Part shown: piece by piece, positions 51,792 through 60,742 of the stretch
Layout of the letters: each line of letters starts with the position of its first letter
How positions within the stretch are numbered: the stretch's first letter is position 1
DNA from: CAIOZA01 sp964464375
GTDB lineage: Bacteria; Bacteroidota; Ignavibacteria; Kapaibacteriales; UBA2268
Length of the DNA stretch: 64,000 bases
Direction of reading: 5' to 3'
Assembly: GCA_964464375.1 (NCBI GenBank)
Contig: CAYXFU010000004.1
Location: forward strand, 62,001 to 126,000
Notes under the pieces: generated by a model
Told to the model about the DNA's origin: nothing
Database searches by the model: none
Seen by the model: only the letters and a program-made list of their open reading frames with translations
Position numbers and translations under genes: made by a program

Positions 51792-52598
51792 ATGAGTGGA
51801 CATTCTGCGCATTATAATATGCCGGCAATAAGATCGACAGAAGAAATTGGCAAGATTGAAAGAGCATGCAGGATTGTTGCTGAGACTTTAGGTCTCTTGG
51901 AAAAATATGTAAAGCCAGGTGTAGAAACAATTGAATTGGACAAAATTGCAGAGGATTACATTCGTTCAAAAAACGGACACCCTGCATTCAAGGGATATAG
52001 AGTTGATGATAAGTATTTTCCAAATACTCTGTGCATCTCAATTAATGAGGAAGTAGTTCACGGAATACCCGGAAGTCGTGCTTTGAAAGATGGAGATATT
52101 GTATCGTTGGATTGTGGAGCCAAATTGGATGGATATTATGGCGATAGTGCTGTTACCTATCCTGTTGGAACTATCAGCGATGAGATACAAAAATTGCTCA
52201 GGGTGACTCAGGAGTCACTAATGTTAGGGATTGAGCAGGCAATTGACAGAAATAAAGTTTACGATATATCCAGAGCAGTACAAACTCATTGTGAAAACAA
52301 TGGTTTTTCTTTGACAAGAGAATTAGTAGGGCACGGAATTGGTAAAAATCTCCATGAGGAGCCGCCAATACCCAATTTTGTTCCTCCTTTGCTTCACAGG
52401 ACTAGATTTCCAAATGTGAAACTATATGAGGGAATGGGTATTGCAATTGAGCCAATGGTGCATGCGGGTGGATATCAGGTTGTTACCGATAAGGATGGCT
52501 GGACAGTAAGAACAAAAGATGGTAAACCTGCGGCACATTTCGAGCACACAGTAATTGTTCAGGATAAGTATCCTTTAATATTAACTTTAAGAGATTAA
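51792..52598 (+). CDS. map: Type I methionine aminopeptidase
   Basis: A 268-residue metalloenzyme that removes initiator methionine. Metal ligands are visible in SLDCGAKLDGYYGDSAVTY (two Asp), GHGIGKNLHEEPPIPNF (His), GMGIAIEPMV (Glu) and AHFEHTVIV (Glu). 'ISiNEEVVHGIPgsR.LkdGDIvslD' is typical. The first roughly 10 residues (SGHSAHYNMP) may be an extension: a second ATG (PAIRSTEEIGKIERA) at 51822 is an alternative start. Placed between secY and infA as in many Bacteroidota. Confidence 0.96.
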   Translation: MSGHSAHYNMPAIRSTEEIGKIERACRIVAETLGLLEKYVKPGVETIELDKIAEDYIRSKNGHPAFKGYRVDDKYFPNTLCISINEEVVHGIPGSRALKDGDIVSLDCGAKLDGYYGDSAVTYPVGTISDEIQKLLRVTQESLMLGIEQAIDRNKVYDISRAVQTHCENNGFSLTRELVGHGIGKNLHEEPPIPNFVPPLLHRTRFPNVKLYEGMGIAIEPMVHAGGYQVVTDKDGWTVRTKDGKPAAHFEHTVIVQDKYPLILTLRD

Positions 52599-52606
52599 CG
52601 GATAAA

Positions 52607-52825
52607 ATGGCTAAGCAAGATTTAATACAACTTGATGGAATAATAGAAGAGACATTACCGAATACGCAGTTTATTGTTAAATTCGAGAATGGTCACAAGA
52701 TTCTTGCGCATATATCCGGCAAAATGAGAATGAATTTTATAAAGATTCTGCAGGGTGACAAAGTTAAGGTTGAACTTTCGCCTTATGACCTAACTAAGGG
52801 CAGAATTGTATATAGATACAAATAA
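52607..52825 (+). CDS. infA: Translation initiation factor IF-1
   Basis: A 72-residue OB-fold protein, exactly the usual size. 'MAKqDlIqldGiieEtLPNtqFiVkfENGHkilAhISGKMRmnfIkIlqGDKVkvElSPYDLtKGRIvYRyk' is complete. It binds the 30S A site during initiation. Confidence 0.97.
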   Translation: MAKQDLIQLDGIIEETLPNTQFIVKFENGHKILAHISGKMRMNFIKILQGDKVKVELSPYDLTKGRIVYRYK

Positions 52826-52861
52826 GAAAATAAAAAAACACAATAAATTGAGAGTACTGCG

Positions 52862-52978
52862 ATGAAAGTGCAAGCATCAGTAAAGAAAAGAAATCCGGAC
52901 GATAAGATCGTCTGTAGAAAAGGTAGAATATACATTATTAACAAGAAAAATCCCAGATTTAAACAAAGACAGGGATAA
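52862..52978 (+). CDS. rpmJ: 50S ribosomal protein L36
   Basis: A 38-codon gene. MKVQASVKKRNPDDKIVC, then RKGRIYIINKKNPRFKQRQG, matches L36. The four zinc ligands (CxxC...C..H) are absent apart from a single Cys, so this is the zinc-free form found in many Bacteroidota. It lies between infA and rpsM, the conserved position. Confidence 0.94.
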   Translation: MKVQASVKKRNPDDKIVCRKGRIYIINKKNPRFKQRQG

Positions 52979-52997
52979 TCAATAAAGGAGTCAAAGA

Positions 52998-53375
52998 GTG
53001 GCACGTATAGCTGGAATCGATCTGCCAAAGAACAAACGAGGAGTAATTGGACTTACCTATATTTTTGGTATAGGAAGACATAGTTCCGAGAAGGTATTAG
53101 CTGAAGCAGGAATAAGCGAAGAAAAAAAGGTGAATGAGTGGAGCGATGAAGAAATCGCACGCTTACGCCAGATAATTCAGGAAATGAAGGTCGAAGGTGC
53201 ACTTCGTTCCGAAACTCAAATGAATATTAAGCGTTTGATCGATATCAATTGCTATCGTGGAATTCGCCACAGACGTGGACTACCGGTTAGAGGGCAGAGA
53301 ACCAGAACCAATTCAAGAACCCGTAAAGGTAAGAGAAAGACGGTTGCCGGCAAAAAGAAAGCCGCTAAGAAGTAG
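52998..53375 (+). CDS. rpsM: 30S ribosomal protein S13
   Basis: A 125-residue S13 contacting the P-site tRNA. 'MARIAGIDLPknKRgviGLTYIfGIGrhsSekvLaeAgi', 'DInCYRGiRHRRGLPVRGQRTrTNsRTRKGkrKTVAGKKKA' are typical. GTG 52998 follows AAAGGAG by 7 nt. Confidence 0.97.
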   Translation: MARIAGIDLPKNKRGVIGLTYIFGIGRHSSEKVLAEAGISEEKKVNEWSDEEIARLRQIIQEMKVEGALRSETQMNIKRLIDINCYRGIRHRRGLPVRGQRTRTNSRTRKGKRKTVAGKKKAAKK

Positions 53376-53439
53376 TTGAATTTTACATCTTGATTTTATT
53401 AATTGAATTTATTAGTAATCAATAACAAAGTATAATTAA

Positions 53440-53826
53440 ATGGCAGCAGCTAAAAAAAGACAGAAAAGAAAAATAGTAGCCGATTCTCATGGCAAAGCTC
53501 ATGTGATTGCTACATTTAACAACGTAATGGTAACTATTTCGGATATGTATGGCAATGCTCTCTGCTGGTCATCAGCGGGTAGAAACGGATTCCGTGGTTC
53601 TAAGAAGAACACACCGTATGCCGCACAGGTTTGTGCTGAGAAAGCCGCAAAGGAAGCCTATGATATGGGTCTCCGAAAAGTAGATGTCGTTGTCAAAGGT
53701 CCTGGTTCAGGTCGTGAAGCCGCGATCAGAGCGCTTACACAAGCTGGATTAGAAATCCACAGTATTATTGATAAAACTCCTATTCCTCATAATGGTTGCA
53801 GACCTGCTAAAAGAAGAAGAGTTTAA
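53440..53826 (+). CDS. rpsK: 30S ribosomal protein S11
   Basis: A 128-residue S11 of the platform. 'aHViAtFNNvmVTisDmyGNalcWSSAGrnGFrGSKKnTPYAAQvcAEkAAkeAydmGLrkVdVvVKGPGsGREaAIRaL.qaGleihSIiDkTPiPHNGCRPaKRRRV' is nearly the whole protein. It is followed by rpoA, without the usual rpsD between. Confidence 0.97.
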   Translation: MAAAKKRQKRKIVADSHGKAHVIATFNNVMVTISDMYGNALCWSSAGRNGFRGSKKNTPYAAQVCAEKAAKEAYDMGLRKVDVVVKGPGSGREAAIRALTQAGLEIHSIIDKTPIPHNGCRPAKRRRV

Positions 53827-53902
53827 GACCATAGGTCGGGATGCTACAGTAGTGCATCTATAATTAACTAGAAGTTTTAAAATCCGAGAGATATAGATAT
53901 TT

Positions 53903-54928
53903 ATGAATACTCAGATGCAGATGCCCGATAGGGTGCAAATTGAGGAAACATCCAATCCAAACCAGGGAAGATTTATTCTTCAACCACTGGAACAGGGCTA
54001 CGGTGTTACCCTTGGTAATTCTCTTAGAAGAGTTCTTTTATCGTCTGTTCCAGGTGCAGCAATTATCGGTGTAAAAATTACAGATGTTTTGCATGAATTT
54101 CAGACAATTCCCGGTGTTTTAGAAGATGTTTCAGAGATTATTCTCAATATGAAAGAAATCAGACTAAAGACATTGGACAAAAAGCCTATTAGATTGATGC
54201 TTCACTTGAAAGGACCTTCTACATGGACTGCCAATGATCTTCAATCTGCTTCGTCACAAATTGAAATAATGGATGCAGATCATCATATTGCAACTTTAGC
54301 AAATGATGCAGAGTTCGATGTTGAACTTCGTGTGGCAAAAGGAAAAGGGTATGTACCCGCCGAAGAACAAATACTTGTTGATTATCCAATCGGAATGCTA
54401 CCAATAGATGCAATTTATACTCCGATAAAAAATGTTATCTTTAATATTGAACCTTATCGTGTTGGTCAAAAAACAGATTATGAAAAGCTAATTCTTGATA
54501 TAGAAACTGATGGATCAATTACGCCTCAGGAAGCTCTCCACTCTGCTGCTAAGCTAATGCAGGATCATGTTAAATACTTCATTAGTTTTGAAGAAACTAC
54601 TGAAGAAAAATCTCCTCAGGAAATTGCAGAAGATGAAGTTAAAGAAGCAGAACGTAACAGATTACGTAAAATATTATTAACTCCGGTTGATGAACTAGAA
54701 TTATCGGTAAGAGCACATAATTGCTTGAAAGCCGCTAATATAAAGAATCTGGCTGAACTTGTTATGCTCCAGGAAACAGAATTGCTTAAATTCCGCAACT
54801 TCGGTCGTAAATCATTGACTGAACTTACAGAAGTTGTTCGTTTCTTTGGTCTGGACTTCGGAATGAATGTTGAAAAATTCATCAAAGATGAACCGGTTAA
54901 ACCTACAGATTTGATTGATCCGTATTAA
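53903..54928 (+). CDS. rpoA: RNA polymerase alpha subunit
   Basis: A 341-residue alpha subunit. The N-terminal assembly domain has RFILQPLEQGYGVTLGNSL, 'RRVLLSSvpGaAIiGVkI..VlHEFqTIPGV.EDV.eIILNmKEIRLK'. The C-terminal DNA-binding domain (about 265-330) has 'pvdeLELSVRahNCLKaAnIknLaELV..tE.eLLKfRNFGrKSLtEl'. A short acidic linker (about 235-255) joins them. 76 bp after rpsK and 87 bp before rplQ. Confidence 0.97.
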   Translation: MNTQMQMPDRVQIEETSNPNQGRFILQPLEQGYGVTLGNSLRRVLLSSVPGAAIIGVKITDVLHEFQTIPGVLEDVSEIILNMKEIRLKTLDKKPIRLMLHLKGPSTWTANDLQSASSQIEIMDADHHIATLANDAEFDVELRVAKGKGYVPAEEQILVDYPIGMLPIDAIYTPIKNVIFNIEPYRVGQKTDYEKLILDIETDGSITPQEALHSAAKLMQDHVKYFISFEETTEEKSPQEIAEDEVKEAERNRLRKILLTPVDELELSVRAHNCLKAANIKNLAELVMLQETELLKFRNFGRKSLTELTEVVRFFGLDFGMNVEKFIKDEPVKPTDLIDPY

Positions 54929-55015
54929 TAGAAGCGATCAACCAAGTTGTTAAGAAGTCTTGATTGACTTCATAGAATAAATTTGAATTTAAATAAAAGT
55001 GAATGAGATAAGACA

Positions 55016-55816
55016 ATGAGACACTTACACAAGGGAAGAAAACTTAAAAGAACCAGCAGTCATCGTAAGGCATTATTGAAGAATATGGCTAGTTCTCTTT
55101 TTGAACATAAAAGAATTTCAACAACTGTTGCGAAAGCTAAGGAATTAAGACCTTATGCTGAGTCACTGATAACAAAAGCAAAACATGCTCTTGCAAATGA
55201 AAAAGCCGGCACTCTTCCGGAAGGTCAGACAATTGATATTCACAACAGAAGAATTGTTGGAAAACACATTGAAGTGAAAGCAATTCTTCAGGAATTGTTT
55301 GATACTATTGCTCCTATGGTTGCCGATCGTCCGGGTGGATACACAAGAATAACAAAAACAGGCTTCAGACGTGGTGACGCTGGACAAACTGCTGTTATTG
55401 AGTTAGTTGATTGGTCTGCACCACAAGATGGCGCTACATCGAAGAAAGGCAAGAAAAAAGCCGCTCCTAAGAAAAAGACAGCAACAGCAGAAGTAGAAGC
55501 CAAGCCAAAGAAATCAAAAAAGACAACTGACGTTGTTGAAGAAGCTGCACCAGTTGCAGTAGTCACAGAAGCACCAGTAGTTGTTGAGACACCTGTGGTC
55601 GAAGAAGCTCCAGTTGTAGCGGAAGTTGTGGCTGAGCCGGTAATTGAAGAAACACCTGTAGTAGTTGAGCCTGTTGTTGAGACACCAGTCGCAGATGTAG
55701 TTGCCGAACCTGTTATTGAAGAAGCACCTGTAGTTGAAACTCCAGTTGTTGAAATTCCAGCAGAAGAGCCAACCGCAGAAGAAGCAAAGCCAGATGGCGA
55801 AGTAGAAAAAGCATAA
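55016..55816 (+). CDS. rplQ: 50S ribosomal protein L17 with long repetitive C-terminal extension
   Basis: A 266-residue protein in which L17 itself occupies only about the first 135 residues: MRHLHKGRKLKRTSSHRKAL, 'NmasSLfeHkRIsTTvAKAKELRpyaE.LITkAK', and 'GGYTRItKtGfRrGDagqtAvIELVdw'. It continues with a Lys-rich linker (SKKGKKKAAPKKK) and about 110 residues of Val/Glu/Pro/Ala repeats (units like VVETPVVEEAPVV and VVAEPVIEE). The tail is acidic, low-complexity and probably disordered. The L17 part is essential, lying near the tunnel exit. Last gene of the supercluster, with a terminator after it. Confidence 0.95.
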   Translation: MRHLHKGRKLKRTSSHRKALLKNMASSLFEHKRISTTVAKAKELRPYAESLITKAKHALANEKAGTLPEGQTIDIHNRRIVGKHIEVKAILQELFDTIAPMVADRPGGYTRITKTGFRRGDAGQTAVIELVDWSAPQDGATSKKGKKKAAPKKKTATAEVEAKPKKSKKTTDVVEEAAPVAVVTEAPVVVETPVVEEAPVVAEVVAEPVIEETPVVVEPVVETPVADVVAEPVIEEAPVVETPVVEIPAEEPTAEEAKPDGEVEKA

Positions 55817-55841
55817 TAACTTTTAACTAGTTAAAATAACT

Positions 55842-55872
55842 AACCTCAAATCATACGATTTGAGGTTTTTTT
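55842..55872 (+). terminator. Terminator of the ribosomal supercluster
   Basis: AACCTCAAATC (55842-55852) pairs with GATTTGAGGTT (55857-55867) around ATAC, followed by T residues to 55872. It lies 25 bp after rplQ. Confidence 0.92.
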
Positions 55873-55900
55873 GTTTATTTTGTAACAAATATTGGTGTAA

Positions 55901-55932
55901 ATTGTTATTATAAAATTAACAAAGTACTTTTG
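55901..55932 (+). promoter_or_regulatory. Bacteroidota-type promoter for the second propeller/T9SS gene
   Basis: ATTG (55901-55904), 20 bases, then TACTTTTG (55925-55932), matching TTTG-N20-TAnnTTTG except one base in the -33 box. The start site would be only a few bases before ATG 55943, so the leader would be very short. Confidence 0.5.
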
Positions 55933-55942
55933 AGAAATTGAT

Positions 55943-58069
55943 ATGAAAAAAATGATTACTATTTGCTTTTTTCTACTTATTTCTACTTTAAACTCACAAC
56001 CGGTCTGGGAATATGTTGATGCACCTAACAATGCCTTAGTAAGTGATTTCGTAAGTGATGAGAATGGGGACTTATATGCGTGTAATAAGGGTATCTTCAA
56101 ATCTACTGACAATGGTAATACATGGAAATCTTGTTCTATTCTTAATGTTGATGGTAAGAGTTTTGATGGGTATAATTTATATCTTTTTAAAAGAATAATT
56201 CACATTAAGGGTGTTTTGATTGTAGCAGCTTCAAGGGAGGGAATATTTTCACTCTTTAGATCAATTGATAAAGGCAGTAGCTGGCAAATTTTGGATAGTG
56301 CACTTCAATCCGATCAGCTTATTATTACAGGGGATAAATCTGATAACGTATATATCTGCAACAGGAATGGCTTATATAAATCCTCTGATCTTGGTGTAAA
56401 GTGGTCATTGATGTCAGCCAAAAATGATTTTAAAACAGGAACTCTATATGATATTGTTTCTGATAATTTAAATAATATTTATGTTGCAAAAGACAATTAT
56501 GTTAGTATTTTCAATGGCTTAGATAATTCATGGAAAAATGTAGTATTTATTAATGGACAAAATAAGAATGTTAGAGATATAGAAGTACTCAATGATAAAA
56601 TTTATGCAACATCCGATTCAGGGCTTTTTATTTCTAAAGATAAAGGAATTACATGGAAGACGGTAGATTTTTTTGGCAGGCAATTAATTAGCTGGATTAA
56701 TGTTATCGGTCAGAACCTGTATGTTTTTAGCTTTGGAGATTTACCGTATCCAAAATTTGCTGTAAATCTATATGTTTCAAGTGATTCAGGTAATACCTTT
56801 AAGGAAATGCTACTACCCAAATCAGCATCATATTTTCATAAGATATATGAGAGTAATAAAAAGTTGTATCTTATCGGTTACGGAGTCTATTTATTTGACG
56901 AAATATCTAATGATTGGGTTCCACGATGCACAGGTATTGATTATCCCTCAATAAAACGCTTTTTGGTGAATAAGAAAAATGAATTCCACGCGTTCGGACA
57001 AGGACAATACTATTTCAAAAGGAATGAAGAGTCTAAATGGGAACAAAGGGAACAACCAGGAAAATGCGTTTGGCCAATCTCGACTGCCAGCATTGATTCA
57101 AAGGGTACCATATACTATTTTGATATTCAAGAACCAAGTTACCACTCAACTGATAATGGGATTACATGGGAGAGTAATAATTCTTACCTTTATTGGATTA
57201 CTGATTTCTTTGAAACGAAAAGTGGCAGGCTGGTTGCAACAAGCACGATGAGGTCAGGATTTTACTATTCAGATGATTATGGTGAGACCTGGAAAGAAGA
57301 TAGTGATATGAAAGGTGCAAATCCTGCAAAATACACTTATGATGGAATTTTCATTGTAGCTGAGAATTTTGCAGATGATATACGATTTGATAATACATAC
57401 AAAGTTTCGTATGACAATGGGAACACTTGGGAGAAAAGGAGTATAATTAAAAGCACAGCACCAGAAAAATATTTCAACGATTTCGATCTTGTTCTAAAGA
57501 ATGGCAAGGAGAGATATATGTTTGCAAGTGGATGTGGAATATACAATTCCACAGATTTGGTTGATTATACCGCTGCAAATGGCATTGGTTGCTTCAGTAC
57601 AAAAATGATGAAAAGATATGGTGATTTGTTCTTTGCATTTACAGATAGTGGTGTTTATCGTTCAGAAGATTTAGGGATGAATTGGAGCAGATATTCTGAT
57701 GGATTACCAATGGTAAGTTGTTCATTGCAATCTATAGATAACGAGGGTAGATTGTATATATCTTCTGAAAGAGGGCTTTATAGAACAATAAAATCTGTAA
57801 CATCAGTTGATGCAGAGTCTGAAGTTGTTGCTAGTGAGTTAATTTATCCAAATCCTGTAACTGATGGAGTTTTAAATATTAATACTGATGAGATATTACA
57901 AAGTATTGAAGTTGTTGACATATTTGGTAGGATAATTCAAAGTTATGACGGCAAGCAGAGAGAGCTTGTTTTGAATAATGTTGTTCCAAGCGGTACTTAC
58001 TTTATACGTTTTAATAGAGCAGCAGGGTGTTCTATCCGGAAGTTTGTGGTATTAAATTCGAGCAGATAG
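55943..58069 (+). CDS. Secreted beta-propeller (BNR-like) protein with T9SS sorting domain
   Basis: A 708-residue secreted protein. Signal peptide (1-18, ending LNSQ), then propeller blades with Asp-box-like motifs: FKSTDNGNTWKS, FRSIDKGSSWQI, YKSSDLGVKWSL, FISKDKGITWKT, YSDDYGETWKED, YRSEDLGMNWSR. The final 80 residues are a T9SS type A domain: ELIYPNPVTDGVLNI, SIEVVDIFGRII, 'GTYFIRFN' and a basic end (SIRKFVVLNSSR). It resembles the 772-residue protein at 16420-18738 in build but not closely in sequence. Here the sorting domain lacks palindrome insertions. Exported by Sec and T9SS to the surface. Function unknown. Confidence 0.83.
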   Translation: MKKMITICFFLLISTLNSQPVWEYVDAPNNALVSDFVSDENGDLYACNKGIFKSTDNGNTWKSCSILNVDGKSFDGYNLYLFKRIIHIKGVLIVAASREGIFSLFRSIDKGSSWQILDSALQSDQLIITGDKSDNVYICNRNGLYKSSDLGVKWSLMSAKNDFKTGTLYDIVSDNLNNIYVAKDNYVSIFNGLDNSWKNVVFINGQNKNVRDIEVLNDKIYATSDSGLFISKDKGITWKTVDFFGRQLISWINVIGQNLYVFSFGDLPYPKFAVNLYVSSDSGNTFKEMLLPKSASYFHKIYESNKKLYLIGYGVYLFDEISNDWVPRCTGIDYPSIKRFLVNKKNEFHAFGQGQYYFKRNEESKWEQREQPGKCVWPISTASIDSKGTIYYFDIQEPSYHSTDNGITWESNNSYLYWITDFFETKSGRLVATSTMRSGFYYSDDYGETWKEDSDMKGANPAKYTYDGIFIVAENFADDIRFDNTYKVSYDNGNTWEKRSIIKSTAPEKYFNDFDLVLKNGKERYMFASGCGIYNSTDLVDYTAANGIGCFSTKMMKRYGDLFFAFTDSGVYRSEDLGMNWSRYSDGLPMVSCSLQSIDNEGRLYISSERGLYRTIKSVTSVDAESEVVASELIYPNPVTDGVLNINTDEILQSIEVVDIFGRIIQSYDGKQRELVLNNVVPSGTYFIRFNRAAGCSIRKFVVLNSSR

Positions 58070-58094
58070 TTCTCGTAAAAAATATGTTTAATGG

Positions 58095-58130
58095 AAAACT
58101 CATATTAATTGGATTAATATGAGTTTTCTT
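58095..58130 (+). terminator. Terminator after the propeller gene
   Basis: A 15-bp stem (58095-58109 with 58113-58127, AAAACTCATATTAAT and its complement) around TGG, followed by CTTTTT. It lies 25 bp after the stop. Confidence 0.85.
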
Positions 58131-58181
58131 TTTATAATTAAATGTATTTATGGTAATTTTAAATGATTATTTGATTCAATA

Positions 58182-60254
58182 ATGAAAAAAAGTGAAATGA
58201 TAGCTAAACAAATGTTAAATCCGGAAAGCATCGTTGTCGTTGGTGCTTCTAACGATGTTCAGAAGATTGGTGGCAAGGTTCTTAAAAATATTCTCGATAA
58301 TGGCTTCAATGGTAAGGTTTACGGTGTTAATCCAAAAGAAAATCTTGTACAGGGTATGGAATGTTTTGCTGATGTTTCTGAATTGCCAGATGTAGATCTA
58401 GCAATCATAGCGATTGCAGCAAAATTTACTGAGGAAACAGTCAGAATATTAGCAACTGAGAAGAAATCAAAAGCATTCATCATACTTTCAGCAGGATTCA
58501 GTGAAGTTGGTGAAGAGGGAAGACTACTTGAAGAAAGAATAACTAAGATAATTGATGAAGCAGGTGGTACATTGATCGGACCGAATTGTATCGGGGTTCT
58601 TACAACAAGTTATAAAGGGGTATTTGCCGGACCTATTCCAAAATTTGATCCAATGGGCTGCGACTGTGTTTCTGCTTCAGGTGCGACAATGGTGTTTATT
58701 GTCGAAATGGCTATGCAGTTGGGAATTACCTTTTCCAGTATATTTTCTGTAGGTAACAGTGCACAAATTGGAGTAGAGGATGTGCTTGAGTATTGGGACG
58801 AATCTTTCGATCCAAAGACCAGTTCCAAGTTAAAACTATTATACATGGAGCAGGTTCAAAATCCTCAAAAGTTGTTGAAGCATGCCAGATCTCTCGTGAA
58901 TAAAGGTTGTTCATTGGCTGGAATAAAGGCAGGAACAACAGAAGCCGGATCCAGGGCTGTCTCATCACATACAGGAGCATTAGCAGGATCAGACACAGCA
59001 ACCGATGCATTGTTAAGAAAGGCAGGGATAGTCAGGTGTACCAGCAGGGAAGAACTTGTATATGTCATCGGTGCAATGAATAATAAAACTTTGAAGGGCG
59101 ATAGAATTGCAGTTATTACTCACGCCGGAGGACCGGGTGTTATGCTAACAGATGCTTTATCTAAAGGAGGAATGAAAGTGCCGAAGCTGAGCGGTGCATC
59201 GTCCGATAAACTTCTGGAACAATTGTATCATGGATCTTCTGTTGCTAATCCAATTGATTTTCTAGCTACAGGAACAGCTGAGCAATTAGGGTTAATTCTC
59301 GATACGATAGAGAATGAATTTGATAACATCGACGGTTCTGTTGTTATATTTGGAACAACCGGAATGTTCGATGTAACTACGGTTTATGACACAATTAACG
59401 AAAAAATGAAATCGTGCAGTAAGCCGATTTATCCTGTAATGCCATCCGTTATTCAGGCATCGCGTGAAATGGATCATTTCAAGGGATTGGGCAGAATTGC
59501 ATTCACTGATGAAGTAGCTCTGGGAAATGCATTGTGCAAGATTAATTCGACAAACAAACCATTTTCTGAAGAAAGTTCAGCATTAAAACAAATAGATGAA
59601 ATAAGGAAGATTATTGACGGCGCAAAGGATGGAAGCTACTTGACACCTGTGGATGTACAGAACCTGCTGGACCTTGCCGGGATAGCCAGGGTACCTGAGG
59701 CAGTAGTTTTAACTAAGGAAGACGCCATAGCAAAAACAATCGCAATGGGTTTCCCGGTAGTAATGAAGGTTGTTGGACCATTACATAAATCAGACGTTGG
59801 AGGAGTGGTTCTTTCAGTGCAGAATGAGGAAGAAGTAGCCATACATTTTGTTGATCTAATGAAAATAGATAATGCATCCGGTGTTTTGATTCAAAAGATG
59901 ATTAAAGGTCAGGAGATTTACATCGGAGCGAAGCGAGAAGAAAGTTTTGGTCATCTGATTCTCTGCGGACTTGGTGGTATCTTTATTGAGGTACTGAAGG
60001 ATGTATCGTATGGTCTGGCACCAATTGGAAAAGAAGAAGCTTTAACAATGATAAAAAGCATCAAGGCTTATGGACTAATCAAAGGTGTAAGAGGCAGAGA
60101 AGGCGTAAATGTTGATTTGTTTGCAGATGCTATTGTAAATCTTTCATTATTATTGGAGGTTGCACCCGAAATTGCTGAAATGGATATTAATCCTTTACTA
60201 GGAACCATGCAGAGTGTGACAGCTGTGGATGCAAGAATTTTGATAAAGAAATAG
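58182..60254 (+). CDS. ADP-forming acyl-CoA synthetase (acetate--CoA ligase type, fused alpha/beta)
   Basis: A 690-residue fusion. An N-terminal CoA-binding domain (about 10-125, IVVVGASNDVQKIGGKVLKN) and succinyl-CoA-ligase-like domains include the phosphohistidine site SSHTGALAGSD (His near residue 263). A C-terminal ATP-grasp domain (about 470-690) has GFPVVMKVVGP, HKSDVGGVVLSV and GLGGIFIEVLKDVSYGLAPI. It converts acetyl- or another acyl-CoA, ADP and phosphate to acid, CoA and ATP, conserving energy by substrate-level phosphorylation. The acyl specificity cannot be read from sequence by eye. Monocistronic with its own terminator. Confidence 0.9.
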   Translation: MKKSEMIAKQMLNPESIVVVGASNDVQKIGGKVLKNILDNGFNGKVYGVNPKENLVQGMECFADVSELPDVDLAIIAIAAKFTEETVRILATEKKSKAFIILSAGFSEVGEEGRLLEERITKIIDEAGGTLIGPNCIGVLTTSYKGVFAGPIPKFDPMGCDCVSASGATMVFIVEMAMQLGITFSSIFSVGNSAQIGVEDVLEYWDESFDPKTSSKLKLLYMEQVQNPQKLLKHARSLVNKGCSLAGIKAGTTEAGSRAVSSHTGALAGSDTATDALLRKAGIVRCTSREELVYVIGAMNNKTLKGDRIAVITHAGGPGVMLTDALSKGGMKVPKLSGASSDKLLEQLYHGSSVANPIDFLATGTAEQLGLILDTIENEFDNIDGSVVIFGTTGMFDVTTVYDTINEKMKSCSKPIYPVMPSVIQASREMDHFKGLGRIAFTDEVALGNALCKINSTNKPFSEESSALKQIDEIRKIIDGAKDGSYLTPVDVQNLLDLAGIARVPEAVVLTKEDAIAKTIAMGFPVVMKVVGPLHKSDVGGVVLSVQNEEEVAIHFVDLMKIDNASGVLIQKMIKGQEIYIGAKREESFGHLILCGLGGIFIEVLKDVSYGLAPIGKEEALTMIKSIKAYGLIKGVRGREGVNVDLFADAIVNLSLLLEVAPEIAEMDINPLLGTMQSVTAVDARILIKK

Positions 60255-60269
60255 ATGAAATAAAAAGAT

Positions 60270-60307
60270 AATCCGTACAAATGATGATTTTTGTACGGAT
60301 TTTTTTT
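60270..60307. terminator. Terminator between the acyl-CoA synthetase and mscL
   Basis: AATCCGTACAAA (60270-60281) pairs with TTTGTACGGATT (60290-60301), with T residues to 60307. It is strong for the plus-strand gene and may also serve mscL, whose minus-strand side has ATCTTTTTA after the stem. Confidence 0.9.
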
Positions 60308-60309
60308 AT

Positions 60310-60711
60310 CTATTTGTTTTTAAGGATATCTCTGATTTCAATTAAAAGCTTTTCTTCGGCTGTTGGTTCAGGAACTTCAGCAGGAGCTTCTTCCTGTTTT
60401 TTCTTGAGTGAATTTACTGCTTTGACCATCATAAAGATTGAAAATGCTATTATTATGAAATCGATAACTGTTTGAATGAATTTACCATAGTTAATGGCAA
60501 CGGCAGGTATCTTTTCCACTGCTGGTTTGAGAATAAAGGAAAGGGAAGTGAAATCTACATTTCCTAAAAGCAGTCCGATAGGAGGCATTAAAACATCTCC
60601 GACAAATGATGATATTATCTTGCCAAAAGCAGCACCGATGATAATACCGACAGCCATGTCGAGCACATTACCCCGCATCGCAAAGGTTTTGAATTCTTCA
60701 ATAATTTTCAT
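60310..60711 (-). CDS. mscL: Large-conductance mechanosensitive channel
   Basis: A 133-residue MscL, which opens under membrane tension to release solutes in osmotic downshock. 'FkTFAMRGNVLDMAVGIIIGAAFGKIISSFVgDvlMPPIGlLlG.vdF' is the N-terminal helix and pore helix, a second helix (VIDFIIIAFSIFMMVKAVN) follows, and the cytoplasmic bundle 'P.pt.EeklLiEIRDiLk' ends it. Complete. It is last in a minus-strand run after rpiB and bshB1, 31 bp downstream of the latter. Confidence 0.95.
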   Translation of the reverse strand: MKIIEEFKTFAMRGNVLDMAVGIIIGAAFGKIISSFVGDVLMPPIGLLLGNVDFTSLSFILKPAVEKIPAVAINYGKFIQTVIDFIIIAFSIFMMVKAVNSLKKKQEEAPAEVPEPTAEEKLLIEIRDILKNK

Positions 60712-60742
60712 AAATTACCTAAAAAATAATTAATAAAATACT

